From Nocardioides iriomotensis (GTDB lineage Bacteria; Actinomycetota; Actinomycetes; Propionibacteriales; Nocardioidaceae), in NCBI RefSeq assembly GCF_004168035.1, contig NZ_SDPU01000020.1, positions 124,001 through 188,000 of the forward strand: a DNA stretch of 64,000 bases, written 5' to 3'. Below are positions 7,753 to 17,342 of the stretch, in pieces. The notes under the pieces are model-generated. The model saw nothing but the letters and a program-made list of their open reading frames with translations, was not told the origin of the DNA and did no database searches. Within the stretch, counting starts at the first letter, position 1. Every line of letters starts with the position of its first letter. Both the position numbers and the translations under genes were made by a program.

Positions 7753-9066
7753 ATGGACCAGCAGCTGATCCGCCGGCTCCGCGAGGAGGTCGCCGACATC
7801 CTCGCGCGCCAGCGCCGCGAGGACGCCGCCAACGGCCTGCCGCCGATGACGGCCGAGGACGAGCGGCAGTTCGCCCGCGCCGTCGTCAGCCGCGTGCTCG
7901 ACGGCTACGCCCGCGAGGAGGTCACCGCCGGTCGCAAGCCCCCGAGCCACGAGGACGAGCAGGCGATCGCCGAGGGCATCCACGCCGCGCTGTTCGGCGT
8001 CGGGCGGCTCCAGCCGCTGCTCGACGACCCCGACGTCGAGAACATCGACATCAACGGCTGCGACAACGTCTTCATCGGGTACGCCGACGGGCGCGAGGAG
8101 CGGGGCCTGCCGGTCGCCGACAACGACGACGAGCTGGTCGAGCTCGTCCAGATCCTCGGCGCCTACTCCGGCCTCACCAGCCGTCCGTTCGACACCGCCA
8201 ACCCGCAGCTCGACATCCGGCTGCCCGACGGCTCCCGGCTGTCGGCCGTCATGGGCGTCACGCAGCGGCCCGCACTGTCGATCCGCCGCGCCCGCATCAG
8301 CCGGGCGTCGCTCGACATGCTCGTCGACTACGGGTCGATCTCCCCGGAGCTCGCGGCGTTCCTGTCGGCCGCCGTACGCGCCCGCAAGAACATCATGATC
8401 GCCGGCGCCACCAACGCCGGGAAGACGACGCTGCTGCGGGCGCTCGCCAACGAGATCGAGCCGCAGGAGCGGCTGATCACGGTCGAGCGGGCGCTCGAGC
8501 TGGGGCTCGGCGAGTACGCCGACCTGCACCCCAACGTGGTCGCCTTCGAGGAGCGGCTGCCCAACTCCGAGGGCACCGGCGCGATCCAGATGTCCGAGCT
8601 GGTACGGCGTTCGCTCCGCATGAACCCCAGCCGGGTCATCGTCGGCGAAGTGCTCGGCGACGAGATCGTCACGATGCTCAACGCGATGAGCCAGGGCAAC
8701 GACGGTTCGCTGTCGACGATCCACGCGAACTCCTCGCTCGAGGTGTTCAACCGCATCTGCACCTACGCCATCCAGTCGGTCGAGCGGCTGCCCGCCGACG
8801 CGACGATGATGCTGATCGCCGGCGCGATCGACTTCGTGGTGTTCGTCGAGCGCGTCAACGACTTCTCCTCCGGCGGCAAGCTGCGCCGCATGGTGACCTC
8901 GGTCCGCGAGGTCAACGGCGTCGACGGCAGGGTGCTGTCCAGCGAGGTGTTCGCCGCCGGCAGCGACGGCAACGCCGTCCCGGCCGCCGCGGTGTCATGC
9001 CTCGACGAGCTGGAGGCCGTCGGCTACCTGCCCGGCGCGGCCGCGACGTGGGTGACCGCCTCATGA
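7753..9066 (+). CDS. cpaF: Flp pilus assembly ATPase CpaF/TadA
   Basis: 437 aa from the ATG at 7753, which has a GAGGGGGAGAGGGA purine tract upstream; the frame is open further upstream but only as overlap with cpaE. Secretion ATPase of the GspE/VirB11 superfamily. It has Walker A GATNAGKTT at about 217-225, an Asp-box-like ITVERALELGL, Walker B RVIVGEVLG and the His box SLSTIHANSS. It powers pilin extension at the inner face of the membrane. Its stop overlaps the tadB start (ATGA). Confidence 0.95.
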   Translation: MDQQLIRRLREEVADILARQRREDAANGLPPMTAEDERQFARAVVSRVLDGYAREEVTAGRKPPSHEDEQAIAEGIHAALFGVGRLQPLLDDPDVENIDINGCDNVFIGYADGREERGLPVADNDDELVELVQILGAYSGLTSRPFDTANPQLDIRLPDGSRLSAVMGVTQRPALSIRRARISRASLDMLVDYGSISPELAAFLSAAVRARKNIMIAGATNAGKTTLLRALANEIEPQERLITVERALELGLGEYADLHPNVVAFEERLPNSEGTGAIQMSELVRRSLRMNPSRVIVGEVLGDEIVTMLNAMSQGNDGSLSTIHANSSLEVFNRICTYAIQSVERLPADATMMLIAGAIDFVVFVERVNDFSSGGKLRRMVTSVREVNGVDGRVLSSEVFAAGSDGNAVPAAAVSCLDELEAVGYLPGAAATWVTAS

Positions 9067-9923
9067 CCCTGAGTCCCACACTGCTGCTCCTCGTCGGCCT
9101 CGGTGCCGTCGTCGGGGCGGGCTTCGTGCTGCTCTGGAAGGGCATCCGCGGCGACGAGCCGAGCGCTGTCGCCGTCCCGCAGAAGAGCATCAAGGACCGG
9201 CTCCAGCGCTACGGCACCCAGCTCCCGTTCGCCATCGGCGCCGGCCTGCTGGTGCTGCTGCTCACCCGGTGGGTCGTGGCCGCGGTCGGCACCGGCCTGC
9301 TCGTGATGATGTGGGACGCGCTGTTCGGCGGGGCCAGCGGCGAGCGCCGTGCGATCGCCAAGATCGAGGCCCTCGCGGCCTGGACCGAGTCGCTGCGCGA
9401 CACCGTGGCCGGCGCCGTCGGACTCGAGCAGGCGATCCCGGCCACGGCCTACGCCGCCGCGCCCGCCATCCAGGGACCGCTGGCGACGATGGCCGACCGG
9501 CTCCGGGTCCGCGTGCCGCTGCCGGTCGCCCTGCAGCGGTTCGCCGAGGACATGGACGACGCCAGCGCCGACCTGATCATCGCCGCGCTCATCCTCAACT
9601 CCCGGCTGCGCGGCCCCGGCCTGCGTGAGGTGCTGACCTCGCTGTCGGAGTCCGCCCGCGCCGAGCTCGACATGCGCCAGCGCGTGAGCGCGGGCCGGCG
9701 CAGCACCCGCCGGTCGGTGCAGATCGTCGTCGGCGTGACGCTGGCCTTCGTGCTCGGCCTGCGCATCCTGAACCCGTCGTACGTCGAGCCCTACGGCACG
9801 GCGTTCGGGCAGATCATGCTCCTCCTCGTGATCGCGATCTTCGGCGCCGGCATCTTCTGGCTGCGCCGCCTGTCGCGCTTCGAGACGCCCGAGCGCTTCC
9901 TCCACTTCCGGACGCTGCCATGA
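9063..9923 (+). CDS. tadB: TadB-like pilus assembly membrane protein
   Basis: 286 aa from the ATG overlapping the cpaF stop. There are membrane segments near residues 6-25, 55-85 and 215-275. A cytoplasmic T2SSF-type domain lies between them (AWTESLRDTVAGAVGLEQAI ... SARAELDMRQRVSAGRR). TadB and TadC form the inner-membrane platform on which the ATPase works. The tadC start overlaps its stop by four bases. Confidence 0.92.
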   Translation: MTLSPTLLLLVGLGAVVGAGFVLLWKGIRGDEPSAVAVPQKSIKDRLQRYGTQLPFAIGAGLLVLLLTRWVVAAVGTGLLVMMWDALFGGASGERRAIAKIEALAAWTESLRDTVAGAVGLEQAIPATAYAAAPAIQGPLATMADRLRVRVPLPVALQRFAEDMDDASADLIIAALILNSRLRGPGLREVLTSLSESARAELDMRQRVSAGRRSTRRSVQIVVGVTLAFVLGLRILNPSYVEPYGTAFGQIMLLLVIAIFGAGIFWLRRLSRFETPERFLHFRTLP

Positions 9924-10846
9924 ACAGCCTCGTCCTGGTCATGCTCGTCGGCGGCGTCGCCGGCGCCGGGGTGCTGCTCCTCGTCTCGATGTTCAGCCGC
10001 ACGACGACGTCGGGCGCGGCGGCGCTCGCGCAGATCGACGCCCGCCGCGAGCGCGGTGTCCGCGCGGCCAGCCTGACCGCCGACCGCCGGCACAGCGACG
10101 AGTCGGTCCGGATGCGCAAGTTCGGCGCGAGCGTCAGCGACCTCCTGGCCGCCCGCGGGGTCCGGCTGTCGTCGTCGATCACCGCCAACCTCGGCATCGT
10201 CGGCCAGTCGCGCGAGACGTTCATCGCCCGCACGCTCCTGTCGGCCGTCGTCGGGATGTTCGTGCCGGTGATCGTGCTGGCCTTCCCGCTGGTGACCGGC
10301 ATGTTCGGCACCCCGGTCGTGCCGCTGTGGCTCTCCGCCCTCGGCGCCCTGCTCGGCGGGATCCTGCCCTGGGCGCAGCTCAACAACGACGCCGACGAGC
10401 GCCGCCGCGACTTCCGGCACGTCGTCAGCTCGTTCCTCGACCTCGTCGCGATGAACCTCGCCGGCGGCCGCGGCGTACCCGAGGCCCTCGCCTCCGCCAC
10501 GTCGATCAGCGACGGCTGGGCGATGGTTCGCATCCGCGACACCATCGAGGCCGCGCGCCTGCAGGGCACCACGCCGTGGGCGGCCCTGGGTCAGCTCGGT
10601 GACGACGTCGACGTCGACGAGCTGCGCGACCTCGCCGCCGCGCTCGCGCTGGTCGCCGAGGACGGCGCCAAGGTGCGCGACTCGCTCGCCGCCCGCGCCG
10701 CGTCGATGCGCCGCAAGGAGCTCGCCGACGCCGAGGGCCGCGCCGCCGCACAGTCCCAGTCCATGCTCGTCGCCCAGCTCCTGCTGTGCGTCGGCTTCCT
10801 GCTGTTCCTCACGTATCCTGCCGTCGCGAGAGTCCTCGGGAGTTGA
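9920..10846 (+). CDS. tadC: TadC-like pilus assembly membrane protein
   Basis: 308 aa. There is an N-terminal membrane helix (LVLVMLVGGVAGAGVLLLVSMF), two more helices around 110-150, a T2SSF domain (FRHVVSSFLDLVAMNLAGGRGVPEAL) and a C-terminal helix (LLLCVGFLLFLTYPAVARVL). It is the second platform subunit, translationally coupled to tadB. A 55-nt gap separates it from the pilin gene. Confidence 0.92.
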   Translation: MNSLVLVMLVGGVAGAGVLLLVSMFSRTTTSGAAALAQIDARRERGVRAASLTADRRHSDESVRMRKFGASVSDLLAARGVRLSSSITANLGIVGQSRETFIARTLLSAVVGMFVPVIVLAFPLVTGMFGTPVVPLWLSALGALLGGILPWAQLNNDADERRRDFRHVVSSFLDLVAMNLAGGRGVPEALASATSISDGWAMVRIRDTIEAARLQGTTPWAALGQLGDDVDVDELRDLAAALALVAEDGAKVRDSLAARAASMRRKELADAEGRAAAQSQSMLVAQLLLCVGFLLFLTYPAVARVLGS

Positions 10847-10901
10847 CCGGGGATGAAGACGGGGATCATCACCACGCCCGATGAGAAAGGCACTCTCAGC
10901 A

Positions 10902-11099
10902 ATGAACACACAGCACCTAACCCTCATGACCATCATGCTCCGAGGACGGATCGCCAAGGCCCGGCGGTCCGAGGCCGGGGCCTCCGCCGTCGAGTGGGTG
11001 GTCATCACGGCCATCCTCGTCTCGGTGACGATCGCCGTCGGCCTCGTTCTGACCAACAAGATCAAGAGCAAGGCCGATGGGATCGACCTCGGCAGTTGA
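10902..11099 (+). CDS. flp: Flp/Fap type IVb pilin
   Basis: 65 aa from the ATG at 10902, preceded by AGAAAGG at about 11 nt; an in-frame ATG at 10881 would add seven residues. A short basic leader ends EAG, then ASAVEWVVITAILVSVTIAVG. That is a prepilin peptidase site (G before ASAVE, Glu at position 5) followed by one hydrophobic helix. The mature protein is about 39 residues, typical of Flp major pilins. It is encoded in the middle of the assembly operon; no prepilin peptidase gene is in the window. Confidence 0.9.
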   Translation: MNTQHLTLMTIMLRGRIAKARRSEAGASAVEWVVITAILVSVTIAVGLVLTNKIKSKADGIDLGS

Positions 11100-11512
11100 G
11101 CCCGGGTCCCGCTGACCGGGTCTCCCGGTCACGCTGCCGGCGGCGGGACGAGCGCGGCGCGAGCGCCGTGGAGCTGGCGCTCTACATGCCGCTCCTCATG
11201 CTGGTCATCCTGATCGCGGTGCAGTTCTCCCTGAACTACCTCGGGAACGCTGCGGCCTCGGCCGTGGCGCGTGAGGCCGCGCGCGTCGCGCGGATCAGCG
11301 GCGACCGGGCCGCCGGCGAGCTCGCCGGGTACCAGTACGCCGCCAACGTCGGTCGCGGCGTCCTCGTGCAGGTCGACGTGCAGGTCGTGCCGGTCGGTGA
11401 CCGGATGCGTGCCGTCGTCACCGGCAAGGCCCAGGAGGTCTCGCCGCTCTTCGTGCCCGGTGTGCGGCAGACCGTCGAGGGTCCGCTCGAAGAGTTCAAG
11501 GTCGACCAGTGA
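11096..11512 (+). CDS. tadE: TadE-like pseudopilin
   Basis: 138 aa if it starts at TTG 11096, which overlaps the pilin stop (TTGA). No other start exists between there and the prepilin-like segment; a longer upstream frame would run through the whole pilin gene and is rejected. The pattern RGASAVELALYMPLLMLVIL resembles a class III signal with one helix, then a roughly 90-residue extracytoplasmic domain (VNVGRGVLVQVDVQVVPV). Minor pilins of this type help initiate Flp pili. The next gene overlaps its stop by four bases. Confidence 0.85.
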   Translation: MSPGPADRVSRSRCRRRDERGASAVELALYMPLLMLVILIAVQFSLNYLGNAAASAVAREAARVARISGDRAAGELAGYQYAANVGRGVLVQVDVQVVPVGDRMRAVVTGKAQEVSPLFVPGVRQTVEGPLEEFKVDQ

Positions 11513-11916
11513 GGCGGCCACTCCGCCGGGACGAGTCCGGCTCGATGGCGGTCGAGGTCGTGATCCTCACCCCGGTCCTGATGATGTTCGTGATGCTGAT
11601 CGCCGCGTGCGGCCGGTACGTCGCCGTCCAGGGCGACATCCAGGCCACCGCCCGCGACGCCGTACGCGCCGCCTCGCTCGAGCGCACCGTCGACGCGGCC
11701 CACGTCGCCGCGACCCGGATCGTCCAGCAGTCGCTCGACGACGGCACCACGTGCCGGCCGCTGGGCCTGAGCGGCTTCGCGGCCGGGGGCGTCGTGCGGG
11801 TCGACCTCGACTGCGAGGTGTCCTACCGCGGGCTGGGTCTGATCGGGCTCCCCGGCAGCGTGCGCGTCCAGACCATGAGCCAGGCACCGATCGACATCTA
11901 CCGGAGGACCGGATGA
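11509..11916 (+). CDS. TadE/TadF-like pseudopilin
   Basis: 135 aa from GTG 11509, overlapping the previous stop. ESGSMAVEVVILTPVLMMFV is the prepilin-like start and helix, followed by VQGDIQATARDAVRAASLE, characteristic of TadE-family proteins. Two Cys (Cys82, Cys103) in the outer domain could pair. It overlaps the next gene (ATGA). Confidence 0.85.
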   Translation: MRRPLRRDESGSMAVEVVILTPVLMMFVMLIAACGRYVAVQGDIQATARDAVRAASLERTVDAAHVAATRIVQQSLDDGTTCRPLGLSGFAAGGVVRVDLDCEVSYRGLGLIGLPGSVRVQTMSQAPIDIYRRTG

Positions 11917-12350
11917 GGCGGCTGGTGTCGGCGGTCCGCGCCCGGCTGGCCCGGCGCGACGAGGGCGGCACGGCCACGGTCTTCGTGGTCGGCTTCGCCG
12001 TCGTGCTGCTCGCGTGCGCCGGCCTGGTGATCGACGGCGGCAACGCGATCAACGCCCGCATGAAGCTCGCCGACGACGTCGAGCAGGCCGCTCGCGCGGG
12101 CGCGCAGGAGATCGACATCGAGGCGCTGCGCAGCAGCGACGTGGTCCGGCTCGACGGCCGGGCCGCCGAGGCGCGGGCGCGCGGCTACCTCAACGCCCTC
12201 GGCTACGGCCGGGTCACGATCCCCGCCGTGACCGGCGACAGCATCACCGTCCACGCCGAGGACGTGACCACCACGAAGCTGCTGAGCCTGATCGGGGTCG
12301 ACGACTTCGACATCGCGGCGACGGCCACGGCGCAAGCCGTGACCCAGTGA
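11913..12350 (+). CDS. TadG-like pilus assembly protein
   Basis: 145 aa from ATG 11913. DEGGTATVFVVGFAVVLLACAGLVIDGGNAINARMKLADDVEQAARAG matches the putative Flp pilus-assembly TadE/G-like N-terminal region: one helix and the DGG..N.R..L.nAaDaAAlAGA pattern. It is far shorter than full TadG proteins with a von Willebrand A domain, so only the N-terminal module is present. Confidence 0.82.
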   Translation: MRRLVSAVRARLARRDEGGTATVFVVGFAVVLLACAGLVIDGGNAINARMKLADDVEQAARAGAQEIDIEALRSSDVVRLDGRAAEARARGYLNALGYGRVTIPAVTGDSITVHAEDVTTTKLLSLIGVDDFDIAATATAQAVTQ

Positions 12351-12366
12351 CAACACGGAGGCACCC

Positions 12367-15120
12367 ATGACCATGACCGAGCCCGACCCGACGCAGCGGG
12401 GACCCGAGCGCTTCGCCGCCCGTGGCGTCGAGCACACCGAGGGTTCGGCGCTCAAGGCGCTCGGCGCCGGTCTGGCGCTGCTGCTCCTCGTCGTCGGCGT
12501 CCCCGTCGCCCTGTGGCTCCTCACCGGCCCGCCGCCGTACCCGCACTCCGTGCCCGGCCGCGACACCCTCACGCAGCCGGTCACGATGGACACCGTCCTC
12601 GCCGTGCTCCGGGCGGTCGTGTGGCTCGCCTGGCTGCAGTTCGCGGTCTGCACGCTGATCGAGACCGTCAGCCTGGTCCGTGGCCGCGGCCTGCCCCGGC
12701 CGGTGCCGCTGTCCGGCCGGTCCCAGCAGCTCGCCCGCGTCCTGGTCAGCACCCTGCTCGTCGGTGGCGTGCTCGCCGGCAGCGCCGGTACGTCGGTCGC
12801 GGCGACCGTGTCCGCGATGGACCAGCCCACCGGCGACGTGGCCGCCTCCGTCGACGGCGGCGCCGCCAAGGCCGACCTGGTGCAGGAGCGCTCGACGCCG
12901 CAGGCCGACGACGACCAGCGGGTCGAGCGCCGGGCCGTGCAGGCCGGCGTCCCCAGCGACATGACCGACGTGATCGGCAAGAAGGTCTACGTCGTGCAGC
13001 CGCCCGACGGCTCCTACCACGACAACCTCTGGGACATCGCCGAGCGGCACCTCGACAACGGCCGCCGCTGGCAGGAGATCTTCGACCTCAACAAGGGCCG
13101 GCTCCAGCCCGACGGCGGCGAGCTCGTGCTCGGCCGGCTGATCCAGCCCGGCTGGGTGCTGGTCATGCCCGCTGACGCCAAGGGCCTCGACCGGGTCGAG
13201 GCCGCCCCGGCCCCCCCCGACAGCACGCCGCCGGTCCCCGGCAGCCAGGCCGGTGGCGACCACGACGTCGCCGACGCCGGCGGTGACGTCGTCGACGGGG
13301 ACCAGGCCGACGCGGCGACCGGGTCGACGCTCGCCCGCGACCTCGCCGGCGGCGGCATCGTCGCGGCCGGCCTGCTGGCCGCGCTCGTCGCCGAGCGCCG
13401 CCGCCGTCGCGGCGCCGCCCCCGACGACGAGGCCCTCGAGGCCGAGGTCGGCCTGCTCGTCGGCGCCGACCGGGAGCGCGCGGCCTGGCTCGACACCGCC
13501 CTGCGCGGCCTCGCGGCCAGCAGCCGCACCGAGCAGGTGCCGCTGCCGCCGGTGTTCGCGGTGGTGGTCGACGACGAGCACCTCGACCTCCGGCTCGCGC
13601 CGGCCCGTCCCGACGCGCCCGCGCCATGGACCCCGCTCGACGAGGGCCGCACCTGGCGGCTGTCCCGCGACGCCGACGCCCCCGCCGAGCTCGGGCACGC
13701 GCCGTACCCCGGCCTGGTCTGCCTGGGCCGCACCCTCGAGGGCGCCGACGTCCTGGTCGACCTGGAGTCGGTCGGCGGTGCCGTCGCGGTGACCGGCCAC
13801 GAGGCGACCGCGACGCAGGTGGTCTCCGCGCTCGCCGTCCAGCTCGCCACCGCGCCCTGGACCGACGAGCAGCGCGTCTACGGCCACCAGCTCTCCGAGG
13901 TGCTGGCCGACCTCGCCGGCGACCGGCTCGTGCTGGTCGACGACTACGCGCCGCTGCTCGAGCGGCTCGAGACCAGCCTCCCGCAGCGCGCCGCCCAGGA
14001 CGTCCTCACCGGCCGCCTCGCGCGCCGCCCGGGTGTCACGCCGCAGTACGCCGTCCTCGGCGCCAGCCCGTCCGACGTCCTCGCCGAGCGGTTCGCCGCG
14101 CTGACCGGCCAGGGCGCGCGCGGGTTCGGTGTCGTCGTCGCGGGCGACGCCGCCGGCACCCGCTGGCGGCTCGACGTCGACGAGTCCGGCACGCTCAGGG
14201 TGCCGCTGCTCGACCTGCAGGTCGAGGCCGTCCGCCTCACCGAGCGGTCCACCGAGCTGGTCGCCGAGCTGTTCGAGAAGGCCCGCGAGGAAGCACCCGC
14301 GGTCGTCGACGGCCGCGTCCGCGTGCCGGCGCCATCCCGGCCCGGCGACGACGGCCACTGGAGCACCGCGGCCGTCCGCGTCGGTGTCCTCGGCCGGATC
14401 GAGACCCGCACCCCCGGTGACCTCGACCCGACCCGCGTCGACCTCGCCGTCGAGATGGCGACGTTCCTCGCCCTGCAGTCCGCCCCCGTCCACCCGACCG
14501 TGCTGGCGGCCTCCGTGTGGCCGCGCGGCGTGACCCCCGAGGTGCGCGACGCCAGCATCGAGCGCGTCCGGGAGTGGATCGGCACCGACGCCGAGGGCAC
14601 CCACCTGCTCCGTCAGGACGACGACGGCCGGCTCAGCCTCAGCTCCGACGTGGCGGTCGACTGGGCCGCGCTGTGCGACCTCGCCCAGCGCTCCCGGCAC
14701 GCCCAGCCGCGCGAGGAGCGCGAGCTGCTGCGCCGGGCGCTCCAGCTGGTCCGCGGCGAGCTGATGGACGGCCGCCCGGCCGGGCGGTACTCCTGGCTGC
14801 CGCGCACCCGCCTCGAGACGCTCGTCGAAGACGTCGTCGTCGACGCCGCCCACCGGCTCGTCGAGCTCAGCCTCGACGACGGCGACCCGGTCGGCGCCGC
14901 TGGCGCGGCGACCGCCGGCCTGCGCGCCGCGCCGGGCTCACAGCTGCTCTGGCGCGACCTGATCCGGGCCGAGCACCACGCCGGAGGCAACGACGCCGCC
15001 GCCGAGGCCGCGGGCCGGATGGCCGACGTGCTCGGCTCGCGCCAGGCGCACATCGAGGCCGAGACCGACGCCCTCGTGGAGGAGCTGCTCCCGGCCGGCG
15101 AGGTCGCGTCCGGGGAGTAG
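12367..15120 (+). CDS. Membrane LysM protein with SARP-like winged helix plus BTAD
   Basis: 917 aa; start ATG 12367 after ACGGAGGCACCC. Three membrane helices lie within the first 145 residues. A LysM module follows at about 205-265 ([23 protein letters not shown] ... [10 protein letters not shown]). A further helix ([18 protein letters not shown]) at about 323-342 precedes a basic stretch. Residues 675-740 look like an OmpR-type winged helix ([23 protein letters not shown] ... RVREWIG). The C-terminal 150 residues are a bacterial transcriptional activator domain ([20 protein letters not shown]). LysM binds peptidoglycan and BTAD is typical of SARP regulators, so this could link wall state to pilus function. 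Last gene of the pilus operon. The middle region is unrecognised. Confidence 0.85.
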   Translation: MTMTEPDPTQRGPERFAARGVEHTEGSALKALGAGLALLLLVVGVPVALWLLTGPPPYPHSVPGRDTLTQPVTMDTVLAVLRAVVWLAWLQFAVCTLIETVSLVRGRGLPRPVPLSGRSQQLARVLVSTLLVGGVLAGSAGTSVAATVSAMDQPTGDVAASVDGGAAKADLVQERSTPQADDDQRVERRAVQAGVPSDMTDVIGKKVYVVQPPDGSYHDNLWDIAERHLDNGRRWQEIFDLNKGRLQPDGGELVLGRLIQPGWVLVMPADAKGLDRVEAAPAPPDSTPPVPGSQAGGDHDVADAGGDVVDGDQADAATGSTLARDLAGGGIVAAGLLAALVAERRRRRGAAPDDEALEAEVGLLVGADRERAAWLDTALRGLAASSRTEQVPLPPVFAVVVDDEHLDLRLAPARPDAPAPWTPLDEGRTWRLSRDADAPAELGHAPYPGLVCLGRTLEGADVLVDLESVGGAVAVTGHEATATQVVSALAVQLATAPWTDEQRVYGHQLSEVLADLAGDRLVLVDDYAPLLERLETSLPQRAAQDVLTGRLARRPGVTPQYAVLGASPSDVLAERFAALTGQGARGFGVVVAGDAAGTRWRLDVDESGTLRVPLLDLQVEAVRLTERSTELVAELFEKAREEAPAVVDGRVRVPAPSRPGDDGHWSTAAVRVGVLGRIETRTPGDLDPTRVDLAVEMATFLALQSAPVHPTVLAASVWPRGVTPEVRDASIERVREWIGTDAEGTHLLRQDDDGRLSLSSDVAVDWAALCDLAQRSRHAQPREERELLRRALQLVRGELMDGRPAGRYSWLPRTRLETLVEDVVVDAAHRLVELSLDDGDPVGAAGAATAGLRAAPGSQLLWRDLIRAEHHAGGNDAAAEAAGRMADVLGSRQAHIEAETDALVEELLPAGEVASGE

Positions 15121-15121
15121 G

Positions 15122-15574
15122 TCAGCCGACCAGCAGCACGACCGTCTCGGCGACGCAGGCGGGCTTCGACTCGCCCTCGATCTCGATGACGTACTTCAGC
15201 GTCATCTGCTTGCCGGTCGGGATGTCCTCGACCCCGGTCAGCGTCACGTGCCCGCGCACGCGGGAGCCGACCTTGACCGGGCTGGGGAAGCGCACCTTGT
15301 TGACGCCGTAGTTGAGCTTCGCGCCCGGGGTGTCCAGGCGGAACACCTCGTTGGCGATCCACGGGATCAGCGCGAGCGTCATGTAGCCGTGCGCGATCGT
15401 GCCGCCGAACGGCCCGGACGCGGCGCGCTCCTCGTCGACGTGGATCCACTGGTGGTCGAGCGTGGCGTCGGCGAAGGCGTTGACCCGGTCCTGGTCGATC
15501 TGCAGCCAGCCGCTGCTGCCGAGCTCCTCGCCGACGGCCGCGGTGAGCTCGTCGAGGGACGTGAACGTGCGCAT
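15122..15574 (-). CDS. MaoC family (R)-hydratase-like protein
   Basis: 150 aa; ATG at 15574 with AGGAGG upstream. Single hot-dog fold of the MaoC/(R)-specific enoyl-CoA hydratase type: the [18 protein letters not shown] segment carries the hydratase motif Asp and His (about 40-45), and [15 protein letters not shown] is the conserved core helix. It probably hydrates enoyl-CoA thioesters. Convergent with the pilus operon (1 nt apart) and divergent from the deaminase gene. Confidence 0.9.
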   Translation of the reverse strand: MRTFTSLDELTAAVGEELGSSGWLQIDQDRVNAFADATLDHQWIHVDEERAASGPFGGTIAHGYMTLALIPWIANEVFRLDTPGAKLNYGVNKVRFPSPVKVGSRVRGHVTLTGVEDIPTGKQMTLKYVIEIEGESKPACVAETVVLLVG

Positions 15575-15625
15575 GGGCCGTGCCTCCTGAGAAAAGTCCG
15601 ACCTCGCGGTGCGAGGATGTGCCGC

Positions 15626-16711
15626 ATGTCCGAACCTATCGGGGAGCGCATCCGCCGGGCGCCCAAGGTCCTGTTGCACGACCACCTCGACGGCGGGCTG
15701 CGCCCGCAGACGATCATCGACCTCGCGCCGGAGGGGCACGTGCTGCCGGCGACCGAGGCCGACGCGCTCCGACAGTGGTTCGAGGACTCCGCCAGCTCGG
15801 GGTCGCTCGAGCGCTACCTCGAGACGTTCGACCACACCGTCGCGGTCATGCAGACCGCCGACAACCTCCGCCGGGTCGCGCGCGAGTGCGTCGAGGACCT
15901 CGCCGCCGACGGCGTCGTGTACGCCGAGGTGCGCTACGCCCCCGAGCAGCACCTCGACGGCGGGCTGTCGCTGACCGAGGTGGTCGAGGCGGTGCGCGAC
16001 GGGTTCGCCGAGGGAGAGGCCGCGGCGGAGGCCGACGGCTCGCCGATCACGGTCCGGCAGCTGCTCACCGCGATGCGGCACCAGGCCCGCTCGATGGAGA
16101 TCGCCGAGCTGGCGGTGGGCTACCGCGACGACGGCGTGGTCGGCTTCGACATCGCCGGGGCCGAGGCCGGCTTCCCGCCCACCCGGCACCTCGACGCGTT
16201 CGAGTACCTCCAGCGCGAGAACGCCCACTTCACCATCCACGCCGGCGAGGCGTTCGGCCTCCCGTCGATCTGGCAGGCGATCCAGTGGTGCGGCGCCGAC
16301 CGGCTCGGCCACGGCGTGCGGATCATCGACGACGTCACCCGGCAGCCCGACGGCTCGGTGCAGCTCGGCCGGCTGGCGTCGTACGTCCGGGACAAGCGGA
16401 TCCCGCTGGAGATGTGCCCGTCGTCGAACATCCAGACCGGGGCGGCCGCGTCGATCGCCGAGCACCCGATCGGCCTGCTCAAGGACCTGCGCTTCCGGGT
16501 CACGGTCAACACCGACAACCGGCTGATGAGCGGCACGTCGCTGTCCCGCGAGCTCGAGCTGCTCGTGGACGCGTTCGGCTACGACTTCGCGGACCTGCGG
16601 TGGTTCGCTATCAACGCGATGAAGTCGGCGTTCCTTCCGTTCGACGAGCGGCTCGCGATCATCGACGAGGTGATCAAGCCGGCGTACGCCGTGCTCGCGA
16701 CGATGAGCTGA
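15626..16711 (+). CDS. add: Adenosine deaminase
   Basis: 361 aa from ATG 15626; an in-frame ATG at 15617 is possible. Deaminates adenosine and deoxyadenosine to inosine forms. It has the metal pair HDHLDGG (His18, His20), the substrate and metal segment IHAGEAFG (His205, Glu208), DRLGHGVRI and the [15 protein letters not shown] motif with the catalytic Asp pair. It starts a salvage region that includes punA and deoC further along. Convergent with the kinase gene, with no spacer. Confidence 0.95.
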   Translation: MSEPIGERIRRAPKVLLHDHLDGGLRPQTIIDLAPEGHVLPATEADALRQWFEDSASSGSLERYLETFDHTVAVMQTADNLRRVARECVEDLAADGVVYAEVRYAPEQHLDGGLSLTEVVEAVRDGFAEGEAAAEADGSPITVRQLLTAMRHQARSMEIAELAVGYRDDGVVGFDIAGAEAGFPPTRHLDAFEYLQRENAHFTIHAGEAFGLPSIWQAIQWCGADRLGHGVRIIDDVTRQPDGSVQLGRLASYVRDKRIPLEMCPSSNIQTGAAASIAEHPIGLLKDLRFRVTVNTDNRLMSGTSLSRELELLVDAFGYDFADLRWFAINAMKSAFLPFDERLAIIDEVIKPAYAVLATMS

Positions 16712-17317
16712 TCAGACGCGGGCGCCGGTCAGCACCCGGACCCGGTCGTAGGCCTCGTCGGGCGTCATCGGATCGCAGCCGAGAGCGACCGCGTGCGCCA
16801 CGATCCGCGGCTCCTGCCGCATCAGCAGCCAGCCGCGCCGCACCAGCACGTGCGGCGGCTTGCGGCGCTCGCGCAGGTCGCGGGTCAGCCGCCGCCAGAA
16901 CGTCAGCATCGGGTGGTTGCGCACGCAGATCGCGGCGGCGAGGATCCCGCGCCCGCGGCAGGACGCCACGACCTCCTGGGCGAAGATGCCCTCCGCGACG
17001 ACGTACAGCGCGTCGCCGATGTCGACCGTCCGGTGACCGGTGCGCCCGTTCCTCGCGATCTCGTAGACCGGCACGTCGGCGGCGCCCGTGCGGCAGAGCG
17101 TCTCCAGCGCGTCCGCGGCCTCCTCGCACAGCCACGAGGCCGGGTCGTCCCAGTCGACGATCACCTCGCCGCCGGGGAGGCTCAGGTGCGGGAGACCGGG
17201 GTCGTCGCCGTCCTTGTAGAAGTCGTCGAGGTTGACGAACGGCAGCCCGAGCCGCCGGCAGAGACGGGACTTGCCGGACCCCGAGGGCCCGGCAAGCACG
17301 ATGACCTGGGCTGTCAC
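16712..17317 (-). CDS. Uridine kinase-like P-loop kinase
   Basis: 201 aa. Walker A GPSGSGKSRL at residues 10-19, then LDDFYKDGDDPGLP, the acceptor-site segment of uridine kinase/PRK-type proteins, and DWDDPASW. YVVAEGIFAQEV corresponds to the Walker B strand. Predicted to phosphorylate a nucleoside, fitting its place next to add. It lacks parts of the canonical Udk sequence, so substrate assignment is tentative. Confidence 0.8.
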   Translation of the reverse strand: MTAQVIVLAGPSGSGKSRLCRRLGLPFVNLDDFYKDGDDPGLPHLSLPGGEVIVDWDDPASWLCEEAADALETLCRTGAADVPVYEIARNGRTGHRTVDIGDALYVVAEGIFAQEVVASCRGRGILAAAICVRNHPMLTFWRRLTRDLRERRKPPHVLVRRGWLLMRQEPRIVAHAVALGCDPMTPDEAYDRVRVLTGARV

Positions 17318-17342
17318 TCGTCCGTACGTCGTCAGGGGCCGG

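Noticed and set aside
10853-11095. N-terminal extension of the TadE-like gene through the pilin gene
   Set aside because: The extension overlaps the whole flp gene in another frame, and its sequence is low-complexity; the TTG at 11096 gives a compact coupled start.
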